Origin: Gordonibacter sp036659115
Lineage (GTDB): Bacteria > Actinomycetota > Coriobacteriia > Coriobacteriales > Eggerthellaceae
Direction: 5' to 3' (one strand)
Assembly: GCF_036659115.1 (NCBI RefSeq)
Contig: NZ_JAVXDF010000012.1
DNA length: 37,818 nucleotides
Position 1 is the first letter of the stretch. Every line of letters starts with the position of its first letter. A program made the position numbers and the translations under genes. Below the pieces are notes generated by a model, which saw only the letters and a list, made by a program, of their open reading frames with translations, was not told the DNA's origin and searched no databases. Shown here in pieces: positions 7,692 to 15,254 of the stretch.

Positions 7692-8042
7692 GCGAGCGGG
7701 CCAGACGGTCGCGTACCTTTGAGGTGCGAGGAAAGTCCGGGCTCCACCGGGCAGGATGCCAGCTAACGGCTGGGCGGGGCGACCCGACGGATCAGTGCCA
7801 CAGAAAAGAAAACTCCCCCGCTGCCTTTGAGGCGACGGGAGAAAAGCTGAAACGGTGCGGTAAGAGCGCACCAGCGCGTCGGCAACGGCGCGGCTTGGAA
7901 AACCCCATCCGGAGCAAGCGCAAATAGGAACGCAATACGGCTGCCCGTCGTACGTTCGGGTTGCGTGCTTGAGGCGTGTGGCGACACACGTTCGAGATAA
8001 ATGGCCGTCCAACGACAGAACCCGGCTTATCGACCCGCTCGC
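7692..8042 (+). ncRNA. rnpB: RNase P RNA, bacterial class A
   Basis: Catalytic RNA of RNase P, which removes tRNA 5' leaders. The ends pair as helix P1: GCGAGCGGG (7692-7700) with CCCGCTCGC (8034-8042). Universal core segments are present: GAGGAAAGTCCGGGCT near 7728, CACAGAAA near 7799, GGTAAGAGCGCACC near 7859, and GAGATAAATGGCCGTC with GACAGAACCCGGCTTAT near the 3' end. Length is about 351 bases. A 23-base internal segment (7838-7860) recurs exactly at 9941-9963. A thiamine transcript diverges upstream and the transporter gene converges downstream. Confidence 0.96.
7838..7860 (+). repeat. 23-bp direct repeat, copy 1 (inside rnpB)
   Basis: This internal segment of rnpB, beginning GGAGAAAAGC and ending ACGGTGCGG, occurs again without mismatch at 9941-9963. 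The copies are 2.1 kb apart and bracket the rnpB 3' part and the two transporter genes. Confidence 0.85.
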
Positions 8043-8103
8043 ATTCTCTTCCTTCAAAACAGGCCTTTCAGCGCCCTGCGCCTCGATAAGTTTTATTCTT
8101 AAT

Positions 8104-8730
8104 CTATACCGGTTCTTGCCTACCCTCTATACAGGATTCTTCTTCATGCCCGTGAGGAGGCGGAGACGCTTTTTTACCTGTATAGGGAGCAAATTTAAAC
8201 TCCGTGGAGAACAAGATGCAGAGCGCCATACCGGGCATGATGAAGAAAAAAGTGTTGTTGATTATGATCGAGACGAACAGGTAGACCGCATCAGCTTCCG
8301 GAATAAAGAAAAACACCCAGGACACTACCGATATCCCCACCGCAATGCTTGCCCCCACCGATATGCCCACATAGGCAAGGCAGGTCGACAACGAGCCTAC
8401 GACGCGATCATTTTTGGTAATTCTTTTGACAAGGAGCCAGAAGATCAGCGTCGCCAGAAAATTGCCGACAAACCCACCGATGCAGGAAATAGCCACATTG
8501 CCAGAAAGCACATCGTAGGCAATGTTGCCAAAAGCATAGCCCCACGCTCCAGCCGGGCCAAAGAATATTCCGAAGATAGGCATGAGGGCGGTAACGGGTC
8601 GAAGATTGGTAAGCCCCGGTATAAACACCATGGTGCTGAAGGGCAAGGCGAACAAAAGATGAACGCCGCACAAAAGAAAAAGCTGGCACACGCCACGTAA
8701 GCTCATGAAGGGAGCCACTATCTCTCTCAT
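8104..8730 (-). CDS. Putative ECF-type transporter S component / integral membrane protein
   Basis: A 208-residue hydrophobic protein with about five to six predicted membrane segments. The stretch with LRPVTALMPIFGIFFGPAG, then WGYAFGNIAYDVLSG and GGFVGNFLATLIFW, resembles vitamin or micronutrient-binding S components of energy-coupling factor transporters. The C terminus is a charged soluble tail. The ATG at 8730 overlaps the upstream EamA stop in an ATGA arrangement and has GAGGAT seven bases ahead. An in-frame start at 8754 is less likely. No energising EcfA or EcfT gene is nearby, as in shared-module systems. The gene and its partner are visibly AT-richer than their neighbours, suggesting transfer. 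Substrate unknown; family call is moderate. Confidence 0.75.
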   Translation of the reverse strand: MREIVAPFMSLRGVCQLFLLCGVHLLFALPFSTMVFIPGLTNLRPVTALMPIFGIFFGPAGAWGYAFGNIAYDVLSGNVAISCIGGFVGNFLATLIFWLLVKRITKNDRVVGSLSTCLAYVGISVGASIAVGISVVSWVFFFIPEADAVYLFVSIIINNTFFFIMPGMALCILFSTEFKFAPYTGKKASPPPHGHEEESCIEGRQEPV

Positions 8731-9665
8731 TGCGATCCTCTTTTGTCCAACCAAAGTTGTCGTTTCGCTTTCACTGCCTTGACGTATTTCTGGTAATCAA
8801 ATTCGGACACGATATTTCCAATACATACCAGCGAGCAACCGATGACAGCAAAAGCGGTAAGCGGAACAGGCTCTAGCAAAAGATCAGGCAAGGTGGCTGC
8901 AAAAATAGTCGAGAAGACAATCTGGAGAGCATAGATAACGATGGTGTCTTGGACAGCAGCAGTTTTTTGGGCAAAAATATTCAAAGCCATGGCAATCGCA
9001 CAGATGAACAGGCTATACATAAAAAGACTTGCCAAAGCAGCTGCATTGAGGCGCAGTGCGGGAATACTCCAAGGGTCAAACACAGCCCAAACAATACCGG
9101 AGAATAAAGAGATCAAAGCAAGGAGCAATACTGCAAGCTGCATAGGATCGGCTTTTTTGGCACAAGCATTCAAACGTATGAGATAAACGGCCTCAATGAC
9201 GCAAGAAGAAAGCACAAGAGTAATACCCAGCAAATCAATACTACCTACGGACGGACCAAGTGCTATAAAAATGCCCACTATCACAATCGCTATACCGGCC
9301 CAACGTTGAGGAGATACGGAACGTCTCAACAAAAAAAGGGCTAAGGGAACAATTACCAATGTCATCATCTGGGCAAAAGTGCCCGTAGAAACCTCAAGAT
9401 AGCGCAGCCCGATCGTTGCAAGAACGTTGAAAGCTACGCTCAATGTTGCAAGAAACGACGCGTTAAGCACAAGTGAACGGGAGAGGTGCATTTTTTTCAG
9501 TCGAGCAAAGAATGCAGCTCCCAGCACGAGCGCGCCAATAAAGTTAGTCATACAAACAACAGCAAATGCCGGTATCTCTGTCGGGATGTTTTTGAGCAGA
9601 ATAACCTCAACCGACCAACACATGGTCACGCAGATAAGGCAAATATTGGCTTGGAATCGATTCAT
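8727..9665 (-). CDS. EamA/DMT-family transporter
   Basis: A 312-residue inner-membrane protein with ten predicted membrane helices in two EamA repeats. The first covers about residues 5-140, beginning ICLICVTMCWSVEVILLKN. The second covers about 148-285. Such drug/metabolite transporters export or import small metabolites; the substrate is not predictable here. The ATG at 9665 follows AGAAGGG at a normal distance, while an upstream in-frame ATG at 9686 lacks one. Its stop overlaps the next gene's start, so both are translated from one mRNA. Codon use is AT-richer than in flanking genes. Confidence 0.88.
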   Translation of the reverse strand: MNRFQANICLICVTMCWSVEVILLKNIPTEIPAFAVVCMTNFIGALVLGAAFFARLKKMHLSRSLVLNASFLATLSVAFNVLATIGLRYLEVSTGTFAQMMTLVIVPLALFLLRRSVSPQRWAGIAIVIVGIFIALGPSVGSIDLLGITLVLSSCVIEAVYLIRLNACAKKADPMQLAVLLLALISLFSGIVWAVFDPWSIPALRLNAAALASLFMYSLFICAIAMALNIFAQKTAAVQDTIVIYALQIVFSTIFAATLPDLLLEPVPLTAFAVIGCSLVCIGNIVSEFDYQKYVKAVKAKRQLWLDKRGSQ

Positions 9666-9940
9666 CTGAGGCCCTTCTGCTGCCACTGGTATGACTTCTG
9701 CTTACCCCCTGGCACAAATGCATACCCTAGGATACCACCATACATGAAGTTACATGCCCCTAAGCGCAGGGTAAAAACGCGGCATTTAGGCAGAAACAGT
9801 AGGTGGATTTTTAAAAGCAGGAGTTTGACTACTGAGATTTTTCGAGCGGCGCTGCGCCGACGAGAGGCCCCTGTCGGGCATTGATTCTGCACAAAACGTT
9901 TCGTTTCTGCCATACCTATCCGGTGTTCCAGGGTCTACCA
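9666..9940. other. Intergenic region upstream of the EamA gene
   Basis: About 275 bases without a convincing gene, AT-richer than the chromosome around it. It should hold the promoter of the minus-strand transporter pair; TTCATG and TATGCA hexamers about 18 bases apart (minus strand, 9710-9745) are the best candidate but weak. No known riboswitch consensus was recognised. Confidence 0.4.
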
Positions 9941-9963
9941 GGAGAAAAGCTGAAACGGTGCGG
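9941..9963 (+). repeat. 23-bp direct repeat, copy 2 (rnpB fragment)
   Basis: Exact copy of rnpB positions 7838-7860, in the same orientation, outside any RNase P RNA. Similarity stops abruptly at its left end and fades within about three bases on its right. It lies just upstream of the LuxR-type pseudogene and at the far edge of the AT-rich transporter segment. Confidence 0.85.
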
Positions 9964-9989
9964 CAACTTCGCGGACAAGGGAGGGAAGA

Positions 9990-10199
9990 AGCCGCCGCAC
10001 CTGCTTGAACGAGCGCGCCGAGGAGGCGAATATGCTCGATCCGGCAACGTAACCGAGAGCCATCGAGCGCGAGCTCGTCATCGCAAACGGAACGCTGAAG
10101 TCCCACACCCGTCGTATCTACCAAAAGCTCGACATCCACACGAAGCGTGAGCTGCAGGCGATGGTCGGCGAGAACGCTCCAAGCGAATCGAAAGCGTAA
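9990..10199 (+). pseudogene. Remnant of a LuxR-type HTH regulator (C-terminal end)
   Basis: The frame read from 10071 gives a typical GerE/LuxR recognition helix region (ELVIANGTLKSHTRRIYQKL followed by DIHTKREL) and ends at a TAA at 10197-10199. Upstream in the same frame, LNERAEEANML at about 10005-10037 still resembles the start of a LuxR HTH (LTxRExEV). The conserved glycine-arginine turn is lost and a TAA at 10050-10052 interrupts the frame. No start codon, ribosome site or N-terminal sensor domain can be found upstream. It is a decayed gene, probably truncated by the event that brought in the repeat at 9941. Confidence 0.8.
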
Positions 10200-10226
10200 C
10201 GCGCGGATGCACGCAGAAACAGAAGC

Positions 10227-11132
10227 CTAGCCCGGAAACAACGTATAGGCACGGCCCGCAGCCGTCTCGTGGGGATGGATACTCACGCCGAAAGCATGCT
10301 CCACGGCACCGGCAGCCAGCACCTCCTCGACAGTTCCAGCCGCGACGGCGCGCCCCCGCTCCATTACCAGCAAACGATCCGAGTAGCGCAGGGCAAGATC
10401 CAAGTCGTGAATGACCATAACCACGGTCTTGCCTTCCTTTTCGTTCAGGGTGCGAACCAGCTGCATAACCTCGTGGCAGGCGCGGATATCCAGGTACGTG
10501 GTAGGCTCGTCCAACACGATGAGCCGCGTATCCTGCGCAAGCGTCATGGCGATGAAAGCACGCTGGCGCTCCCCTCCCGAGAGGCGGCGCAAGTCGCTTG
10601 CGCGGAAGCGTGCGATACCGGTACGCTCGAGCGCGTACTCCACCTGCTCGCGGTCGTCGCGAGTGAGCCTGCCGAACCGCTCGAGATGCGGATGCCGTCC
10701 GCAGGCCACCAAAGCCTCAACGGTCATGGCCGGGGGGCGACCCGCCTGTGCGAGCACGGCCACACGCCGCGCGCGCTCTTTGGCGTGAAGCGCCAGCGTA
10801 CGTACGCCCTCCACGTGCGCCTCCCCTGCCGAGGGGCGCAGAAGACCGTCGATCAGCTTCACCACCGTGGACTTCCCGCAGCCGTTAGGGCCCACGATGC
10901 TCGTTACGGCACCATGGGGGAAGATCGCCGAAAGACCTTCGATAAAGGCGTCCTTAGTATAGGAGAACGATACGTTGAGCAGTTCGGCGGCGGGCTCGGC
11001 AGACGGCGAGTACCGCTCGGCAGCAGTCGCAACGGGCTGAGACGATGAGAGGCCCCGCGATGAGCCGCCTAGCACCTCACCCGGCATCACGCGGGGTTGC
11101 GCGTGCGCGCTCTGAGAAAGAGACTCAGTCAA
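10227..11132 (-). CDS. ABC transporter ATP-binding protein, iron/cobalamin/heme type
   Basis: ATPase of a type II metal-chelate importer (FecE/BtuD-like), 301 residues. Walker A GPNGCGKST is at 81-89, the signature LSGGERQ at 184-190, Walker B with LIVLDEP at about 204-210, and the switch histidine at 242. The first 48 residues are an Ala/Ser-rich tail outside the ABC fold. The start is a TTG preceded by AGGAGG at good spacing and overlaps the permease stop by eight bases; no better ATG exists before the domain. It is last in the radical SAM, lipoprotein, permease, ATPase series. Which chelate is carried cannot be told from the ATPase. Confidence 0.93.
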   Translation of the reverse strand: MTESLSQSAHAQPRVMPGEVLGGSSRGLSSSQPVATAAERYSPSAEPAAELLNVSFSYTKDAFIEGLSAIFPHGAVTSIVGPNGCGKSTVVKLIDGLLRPSAGEAHVEGVRTLALHAKERARRVAVLAQAGRPPAMTVEALVACGRHPHLERFGRLTRDDREQVEYALERTGIARFRASDLRRLSGGERQRAFIAMTLAQDTRLIVLDEPTTYLDIRACHEVMQLVRTLNEKEGKTVVMVIHDLDLALRYSDRLLVMERGRAVAAGTVEEVLAAGAVEHAFGVSIHPHETAAGRAYTLFPG

Positions 11133-12111
11133 GGCTGCTCCTCCTGTTCTTCAGAATGAGGTAGATGAAGAACGGACCGCCCAGAAACGCCATGAAGATG
11201 CCCACGGGCACCTCATAAGGCGCAAACAGCACACGCGAGAGCAAGTCGCACACCACCACGAACGCCGCCCCCACCACCGCGGACAGGGGCAGTACGAAGC
11301 GGTTGTCATAGCCGGCAAAGAAGCGCACCAGATGCGGGATGATCAAGCCTACGAATCCCAGCAAACCCGCAAAACTGACCGCAGCGCCGGCGAGCACCGC
11401 CGAGAGCGCTAGCAGGCCCAAGCGGCAGGCACCCACCCTAAGGCCGAGCGCATGGGCCGTCTCGTCGCCGAGCGCCATGATGTTGAGGTGGCCGGCCGCA
11501 AAAAACGCCGCAACCAAGCCCGAGGCGATATAGGCAACCGGCCACAGCAGGTCGTCCAACAGCACGCCTGAAAGGCCGCCCACCAGAAACGACGATGACC
11601 CTATGTAGGCATCGGGATTCACGATGAGGATAGTGTTCATACCCGCACCGAATACCGTGGTGATGGCGATACCCGCCAGCACCACGGTGAGCCGCGACGT
11701 CATGGCACCCAGCGAGATGCCGAAGATTATCAGAGCCGTAACCAGCGCACCGGTAAACGCCGCCAGAGGCGGCAACCAAAGCACGCTGGGAAACACGCTT
11801 GCCGCGACAAGCACGAACAATCCCGCACCCGAGTTGATGCCGATGATGTTGGGGCTGGCAAGCGGGTTGTCGAGCACCGCCTGGATGATCGCGCCCGCCA
11901 CCGCCAGCGCTGCACCCGAGAGCAGCGCCGCCAGCACCCGCGGCAGACGCACGTTCACAAGGATGCTCTTGGCCGCTGCGCTCACGTCGCCGCCCGTCGC
12001 CCAAGCTGCCAGATCACCTAGGCTCACCGACGACGACCCCACCAGAAAGGCCAGGGCCACCGCGCACGCGAGCACGACAAGGGAAACCGCGACGACCACC
12101 GTCTTGCGCAT
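11125..12111 (-). CDS. FecCD-family ABC transporter permease
   Basis: A 328-residue permease of the FecCD/BtuC family with about ten membrane helices. Family landmarks are LPRVLAALLSGAALAVAGAI near residue 60, NPLASPNIIGINSGAG near 85-100, and the cytoplasmic coupling region followed by GLLGFVGLIIPHLVRFFAGYD near 265. The ATG at 12111 is chosen because AGGG lies ten bases upstream; a TTG at 12120 is an alternative. The gene starts 12 bases after the lipoprotein stop and overlaps the ATPase start. It forms the channel for an iron-siderophore, heme or corrinoid. Confidence 0.94.
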   Translation of the reverse strand: MRKTVVVAVSLVVLACAVALAFLVGSSSVSLGDLAAWATGGDVSAAAKSILVNVRLPRVLAALLSGAALAVAGAIIQAVLDNPLASPNIIGINSGAGLFVLVAASVFPSVLWLPPLAAFTGALVTALIIFGISLGAMTSRLTVVLAGIAITTVFGAGMNTILIVNPDAYIGSSSFLVGGLSGVLLDDLLWPVAYIASGLVAAFFAAGHLNIMALGDETAHALGLRVGACRLGLLALSAVLAGAAVSFAGLLGFVGLIIPHLVRFFAGYDNRFVLPLSAVVGAAFVVVCDLLSRVLFAPYEVPVGIFMAFLGGPFFIYLILKNRRSSLD

Positions 12112-12123
12112 CGCCGTCAAACC

Positions 12124-13128
12124 CTAGGCGTACAGGTCGTCGAAAAGCACTCGATAGCTCTCGGCCCAGTTTGCGTTCGGCTTGTACAGGAACAGCTCTT
12201 TCGACAAGGTAAGGTAGTTGCCGCCCTCCACCGCGGAGAGCGTGGCCCAGGCAGGGTTCGCCGCCGTAGCTGCCTCAAGGTTCTTCAACGCCGCCGCATC
12301 GTCGTTGCCCATAGGCACCACGAAAATGAAATCCGGGTTCATCTCGATGATCGACTCCAGGCTGAAATCCTTCAGCAAGCTCCTGTTCTCGTCGGCGAGG
12401 TTCTTGCAGCCGAGATCGGCCAACATAGCCCCGGTCATCGACGCGGAAGACTGCACGCGCGTACCGCCCGAATAGGTGGTCATAAGCAGCACCGTCGGGG
12501 CCCTGTCCGCAGGCACCTTCGCCCGCACGGCCTCCGTCTCGTCTAAGACAGCCTGGCCGTTTTGCTGGTACAGATCATCGCGACCGGTGATATCGCAGCA
12601 CGTCCGCAGCATGCGCAGGTAATCGGAGAACGTGGTCACGTCGAAGTAGGCAACAGGGATGCCCGAGGCATCAAGCGCCGCTTTCAAATCGGTCTGGCTC
12701 GAATTACCGCCGCGCCCGCCCGTACCTCCGGTCATGATGACGAAATCGGGCTCCAACGCGATGATAGCTTCAAGGTTGGGGCTCGTAAAATCGCCTACCT
12801 TCTGAACGTTTTCGGACTGCAAAGCGTAGCCGTCGAACGCATCGTCGGAAGCGCCCACCAAGGTACCACCCGCAAGCTCCCAGGTGTTGGCGAAGCTTCC
12901 CATACAGGCCACCACGCGCTCATGGCTGTCCACCGTCACTTGATTGCCCTGGTCATCGGTAAACGTGGTGCCCGCACCATCCTGCACCGTCTCACTCTCC
13001 GGTGCCGTCGCTTTGGGCGCAGCCCCCTCATCGGCCTTCGAGCATCCTGCGCCCGTAAGCAACATCGATGCCGCAAGCGCCGTCGCGCAGCTCGCTGCCA
13101 GCGCACGTCTCAACATGGTAACTTTCAT
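12124..13128 (-). CDS. ABC transporter substrate-binding lipoprotein (FepB/BtuF type)
   Basis: Extracellular binding protein of the importer, 334 residues. A lipoprotein signal peptide ends in the lipobox LTGAGC, so Cys29 should be lipidated and anchor it to the membrane. The mature part has the two-lobe helical-backbone fold of class III binding proteins: VTVDSHERVVACMGSFANTWELAGGT, then NLEAIIALEPDFVIM, and later SLESIIEMNPDFIFVV. The ATG at 13128 is favoured because GAGAGG is nine bases ahead; an ATG at 13137 lies directly against that site. The radical SAM gene ends 34 bases upstream. The ligand is likely a metal chelate or tetrapyrrole, as inferred from the family. Confidence 0.92.
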   Translation of the reverse strand: MKVTMLRRALAASCATALAASMLLTGAGCSKADEGAAPKATAPESETVQDGAGTTFTDDQGNQVTVDSHERVVACMGSFANTWELAGGTLVGASDDAFDGYALQSENVQKVGDFTSPNLEAIIALEPDFVIMTGGTGGRGGNSSQTDLKAALDASGIPVAYFDVTTFSDYLRMLRTCCDITGRDDLYQQNGQAVLDETEAVRAKVPADRAPTVLLMTTYSGGTRVQSSASMTGAMLADLGCKNLADENRSLLKDFSLESIIEMNPDFIFVVPMGNDDAAALKNLEAATAANPAWATLSAVEGGNYLTLSKELFLYKPNANWAESYRVLFDDLYA

Positions 13129-13162
13129 CGGTCGCATCCTCTCGTCGCATCAGTCAGGGAAA

Positions 13163-14173
13163 TCAAAGCGAAGCCATCGGAACCTCAAGGTTTTTACTAT
13201 GGGCGCAGTAGTCGTCCTGAGCCAGGATGTCGCCCTCGTGGTAGTACGCGGCGCGGGCGCGGCAGCCGCCGCAGCCTTGCGCGTAGTCGCAGGTAGCGCA
13301 CGCGCCCGAATAGGCTTTGGTGCGCAGCGTCTCGAACACGGGACTGGTGCGCCATATCTCGTCGAACGGGGTCGTGCGCACGTCCCCTGCCTCTTCGGTC
13401 ATGTAAGCGCACGGACGCACCAGGCCCTCCGAGCCGATAACGCAGTAGGTCAGTCCCGCCAAGCATCCGCGCTCGAAGCGCGTCTCGACGCCCAATTGCT
13501 GGGCAATGCGCGTGAACTGGGGCGCGCAGGTAGGCTTCACCTCGATGGACACCTCGGCGGACTTGCGCATGATGTCTTGGAGCAGCCGCTCGTTCTCCAC
13601 CACCTGCAAGCCGGTCTCCTCGATATACTTGCCGCGGCCCACCGGGATGAGGAAAAAGAGGTAGTGGGCCTGCGCGCCGATGCGCTCGGCGAAGTCGGTG
13701 AGGGCGCAGACCTCGTCGCGGTTCCAATCCACGACGGTCGTGTGCAGTTGGAACGGCAAGCCTGCCTGCTTGCAGGCCTCTATTCCCTGCATGGTCAGAT
13801 CGAAGGCATGGGGAAGCCCGCGAAACTCGTCGTGTTTGTCCGCATCGAGGCTGTCCACGCTGATGCCCATGGCGCAGGCTCCGCTTGCCCGCAGGCGCTG
13901 GGCGACCTCGGGTGTGATAAGCGTGCCGTTCGACCCGAATACGGGGCGGAGCCCCCGGCTCGCCGCATGCGCCACAAGATCGTAGATGTCGGGACGCATG
14001 AGCGGCTCCCCACCCGAAAAGATCATGATCTTGAAGCCCGCACGCGCTATCTCGTCGATCATCTTCATGCCCTCGGCTGTTGTCAGCTCCTTATCGGTAG
14101 CCTCCTCGGCATCCTGGTAACAGTGCGCGCACTTCAGATTGCATTGGTTGGTCGTCATCCACGACACGATCAT
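13163..14173 (-). CDS. Radical SAM/SPASM domain protein
   Basis: A 336-residue radical SAM enzyme. The SAM [4Fe-4S] motif CNLKCAHC is at Cys11, Cys15, Cys18, followed by SGGEP (53-57). The second half has the cysteine pattern of a SPASM auxiliary-cluster domain: Cys237, Cys244, Cys255, Cys292, Cys295, Cys301, Cys304 and Cys323. Cys216 lies in TCAPQF, a feature shared with tetrapyrrole-modifying members (NirJ/AhbC/AhbD-like). The ATG at 14173 follows AAAGGAT; upstream frame is not conserved. It lies between merR and a metal-chelate importer, so action on a tetrapyrrole, metallophore or peptide taken up or made with that importer is plausible. No precursor peptide gene was seen. The function is inferred only. 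Confidence 0.9.
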   Translation of the reverse strand: MIVSWMTTNQCNLKCAHCYQDAEEATDKELTTAEGMKMIDEIARAGFKIMIFSGGEPLMRPDIYDLVAHAASRGLRPVFGSNGTLITPEVAQRLRASGACAMGISVDSLDADKHDEFRGLPHAFDLTMQGIEACKQAGLPFQLHTTVVDWNRDEVCALTDFAERIGAQAHYLFFLIPVGRGKYIEETGLQVVENERLLQDIMRKSAEVSIEVKPTCAPQFTRIAQQLGVETRFERGCLAGLTYCVIGSEGLVRPCAYMTEEAGDVRTTPFDEIWRTSPVFETLRTKAYSGACATCDYAQGCGGCRARAAYYHEGDILAQDDYCAHSKNLEVPMASL

Positions 14174-14249
14174 GGGCCTATCCTTTCGTATCCGGCGCGC
14201 CGACAACCGACGCCGCCGTAGGGCGAACAAAACGGGAAAAGTGGATTGT

Positions 14250-14295
14250 GGGCTGACGCAGCACCGGGGAGGGGGGAGCGACGCTGCGTCAGCCC
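14250..14295 (-). repeat. 13-bp perfect inverted repeat between merR and the radical SAM gene
   Basis: GGGCTGACGCAGC (14250-14262) pairs exactly with 14283-14295 around a 20-base loop. It begins 20 bases past the merR stop and is followed in the merR direction by a modestly T-rich stretch. It may act as a partial terminator. Both arms contain the TGACG half-site seen in the merR operator, so a second regulator site is also possible. Confidence 0.55.
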
Positions 14296-14314
14296 TGCAA
14301 GGAAGAACAGCCGG

Positions 14315-15076
14315 TTAGGTCACCGGATCGGGCTTGGCGCGGTACGCGGCCACGATAGCCTCAAGGTAGTCGAACACCGATTGTCGCAGCTCGTCAAACG
14401 AGCCGTCAGAACCATGCGGGGCGATGTTCTCCATGAGGATGAAGTTACGCGCAGACGCAGGCGCCTCTTGCCCTGCCTCAAGGGCGATATAGCGCTTCGC
14501 CAGGTCGCGGTTTCGGGGTCCGTCCGCCGGCTCGCGCGAAGGCATAAGGCGGATGGTGTCGGCGATAAGCTCGTGCCACCTCGACACCGACTCGCCACGG
14601 GCAACACGGTCCGCGGCCTCGCCCTCATCCACCGTATCGTCGCAGATGCAGGTAAGCCGCCAGAAGAACTGGCTCTCGCCCTGGCATCGCTCGACCGTGG
14701 CAGCCAGGCTTTCCCAATCAGCATCGCCCGCACCGGACAGATCGTGCACGGCTCGCAAGGTAGTCATGCGCTTGAACAGCTGCTGAAACCGATCCTCAAT
14801 GGCATCCATCTGCCTGCTGGCAAGTTCCTGCAACGCGCAAGACTCGTCGAAAAGGCCTGCATCGGATTTGATCTGGGCTAAAGAAAGCCCCAGGTACTTC
14901 AAGGTCATAATGCGATACAGATCTTTCACGTTCGCGTCCGTATAGAGGCGCTGATTCTGCGGGCCCTTTGCCGAAGGCGACAGCAAACCCTGTTGATCGT
15001 AGTACTGGATCGTGCGCACCGTCACGCCCACGCGCCGTGCCAACTCGCCTACGGTCAAGTATCGTTGGTCGGTCAT
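14315..15076 (-). CDS. MerR-family transcriptional regulator
   Basis: A 253-residue regulator with an N-terminal MerR winged helix. It reads YLTVGELARRVGVTVRTIQYY for the first helix-turn-helix, then LYTDANVKDLYRIMTLKYLG and SLAQI, covering about residues 5-75. A coiled-coil dimer helix follows at about 80-120. The remaining 130 residues form an effector domain I do not recognise; it contains a CICDD stretch and several Trp. It lacks the Cys arrangement of simple metal sensors. The ATG at 15076 follows AAGGAGATAG. Its own promoter has the 19-bp spacer and dyad of MerR-activated promoters, so autoregulation is likely and the downstream radical SAM/ABC genes are probable targets. The inducer is unknown. 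Confidence 0.92.
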   Translation of the reverse strand: MTDQRYLTVGELARRVGVTVRTIQYYDQQGLLSPSAKGPQNQRLYTDANVKDLYRIMTLKYLGLSLAQIKSDAGLFDESCALQELASRQMDAIEDRFQQLFKRMTTLRAVHDLSGAGDADWESLAATVERCQGESQFFWRLTCICDDTVDEGEAADRVARGESVSRWHELIADTIRLMPSREPADGPRNRDLAKRYIALEAGQEAPASARNFILMENIAPHGSDGSFDELRQSVFDYLEAIVAAYRAKPDPVT

Positions 15077-15161
15077 ACCTATCTCCTTGCGCGGCCCTTG
15101 GCATCCCTCGACACGGGCGGCTCCTCGTCTGGACACCGGGTGGATTGCCCGGCGCACAGCG

Positions 15162-15192
15162 AGCATACGCGATGACGCTACGTCACCGTCAA
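15162..15192 (-). promoter_or_regulatory. MerR-type promoter/operator with 19-bp spacer
   Basis: On the minus strand, TTGACG (-35, 15187-15192) and TATGCT (-10, 15162-15167) are separated by 19 bases. The spacer holds a dyad TGACG-TAG-CGTCA (15173-15185) in the position where MerR dimers bind. The expected transcript starts near 15155 and leads into merR 80 bases later. Over-long spacers that need DNA twisting by the regulator are a hallmark of this family. Confidence 0.75.
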
Positions 15193-15254
15193 CGAAGATG
15201 TGCCCTCCTCCAGAAAGTCACGACAAACTCGCGGGTATTTCCCCCGGCGCATCG

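Noticed and set aside
7578..8057. A 159-residue minus-strand frame
   Set aside because: It lies across rnpB and its promoter and shows no protein-like pattern.
9881..10150. An 89-residue plus-strand frame starting before the rnpB-like repeat
   Set aside because: It reads the LuxR remnant in the wrong frame and has no conserved features.
13163..14173. Calling the radical SAM protein a RiPP maturase
   Set aside because: A SPASM domain fits, but no short precursor peptide gene is visible on either side.
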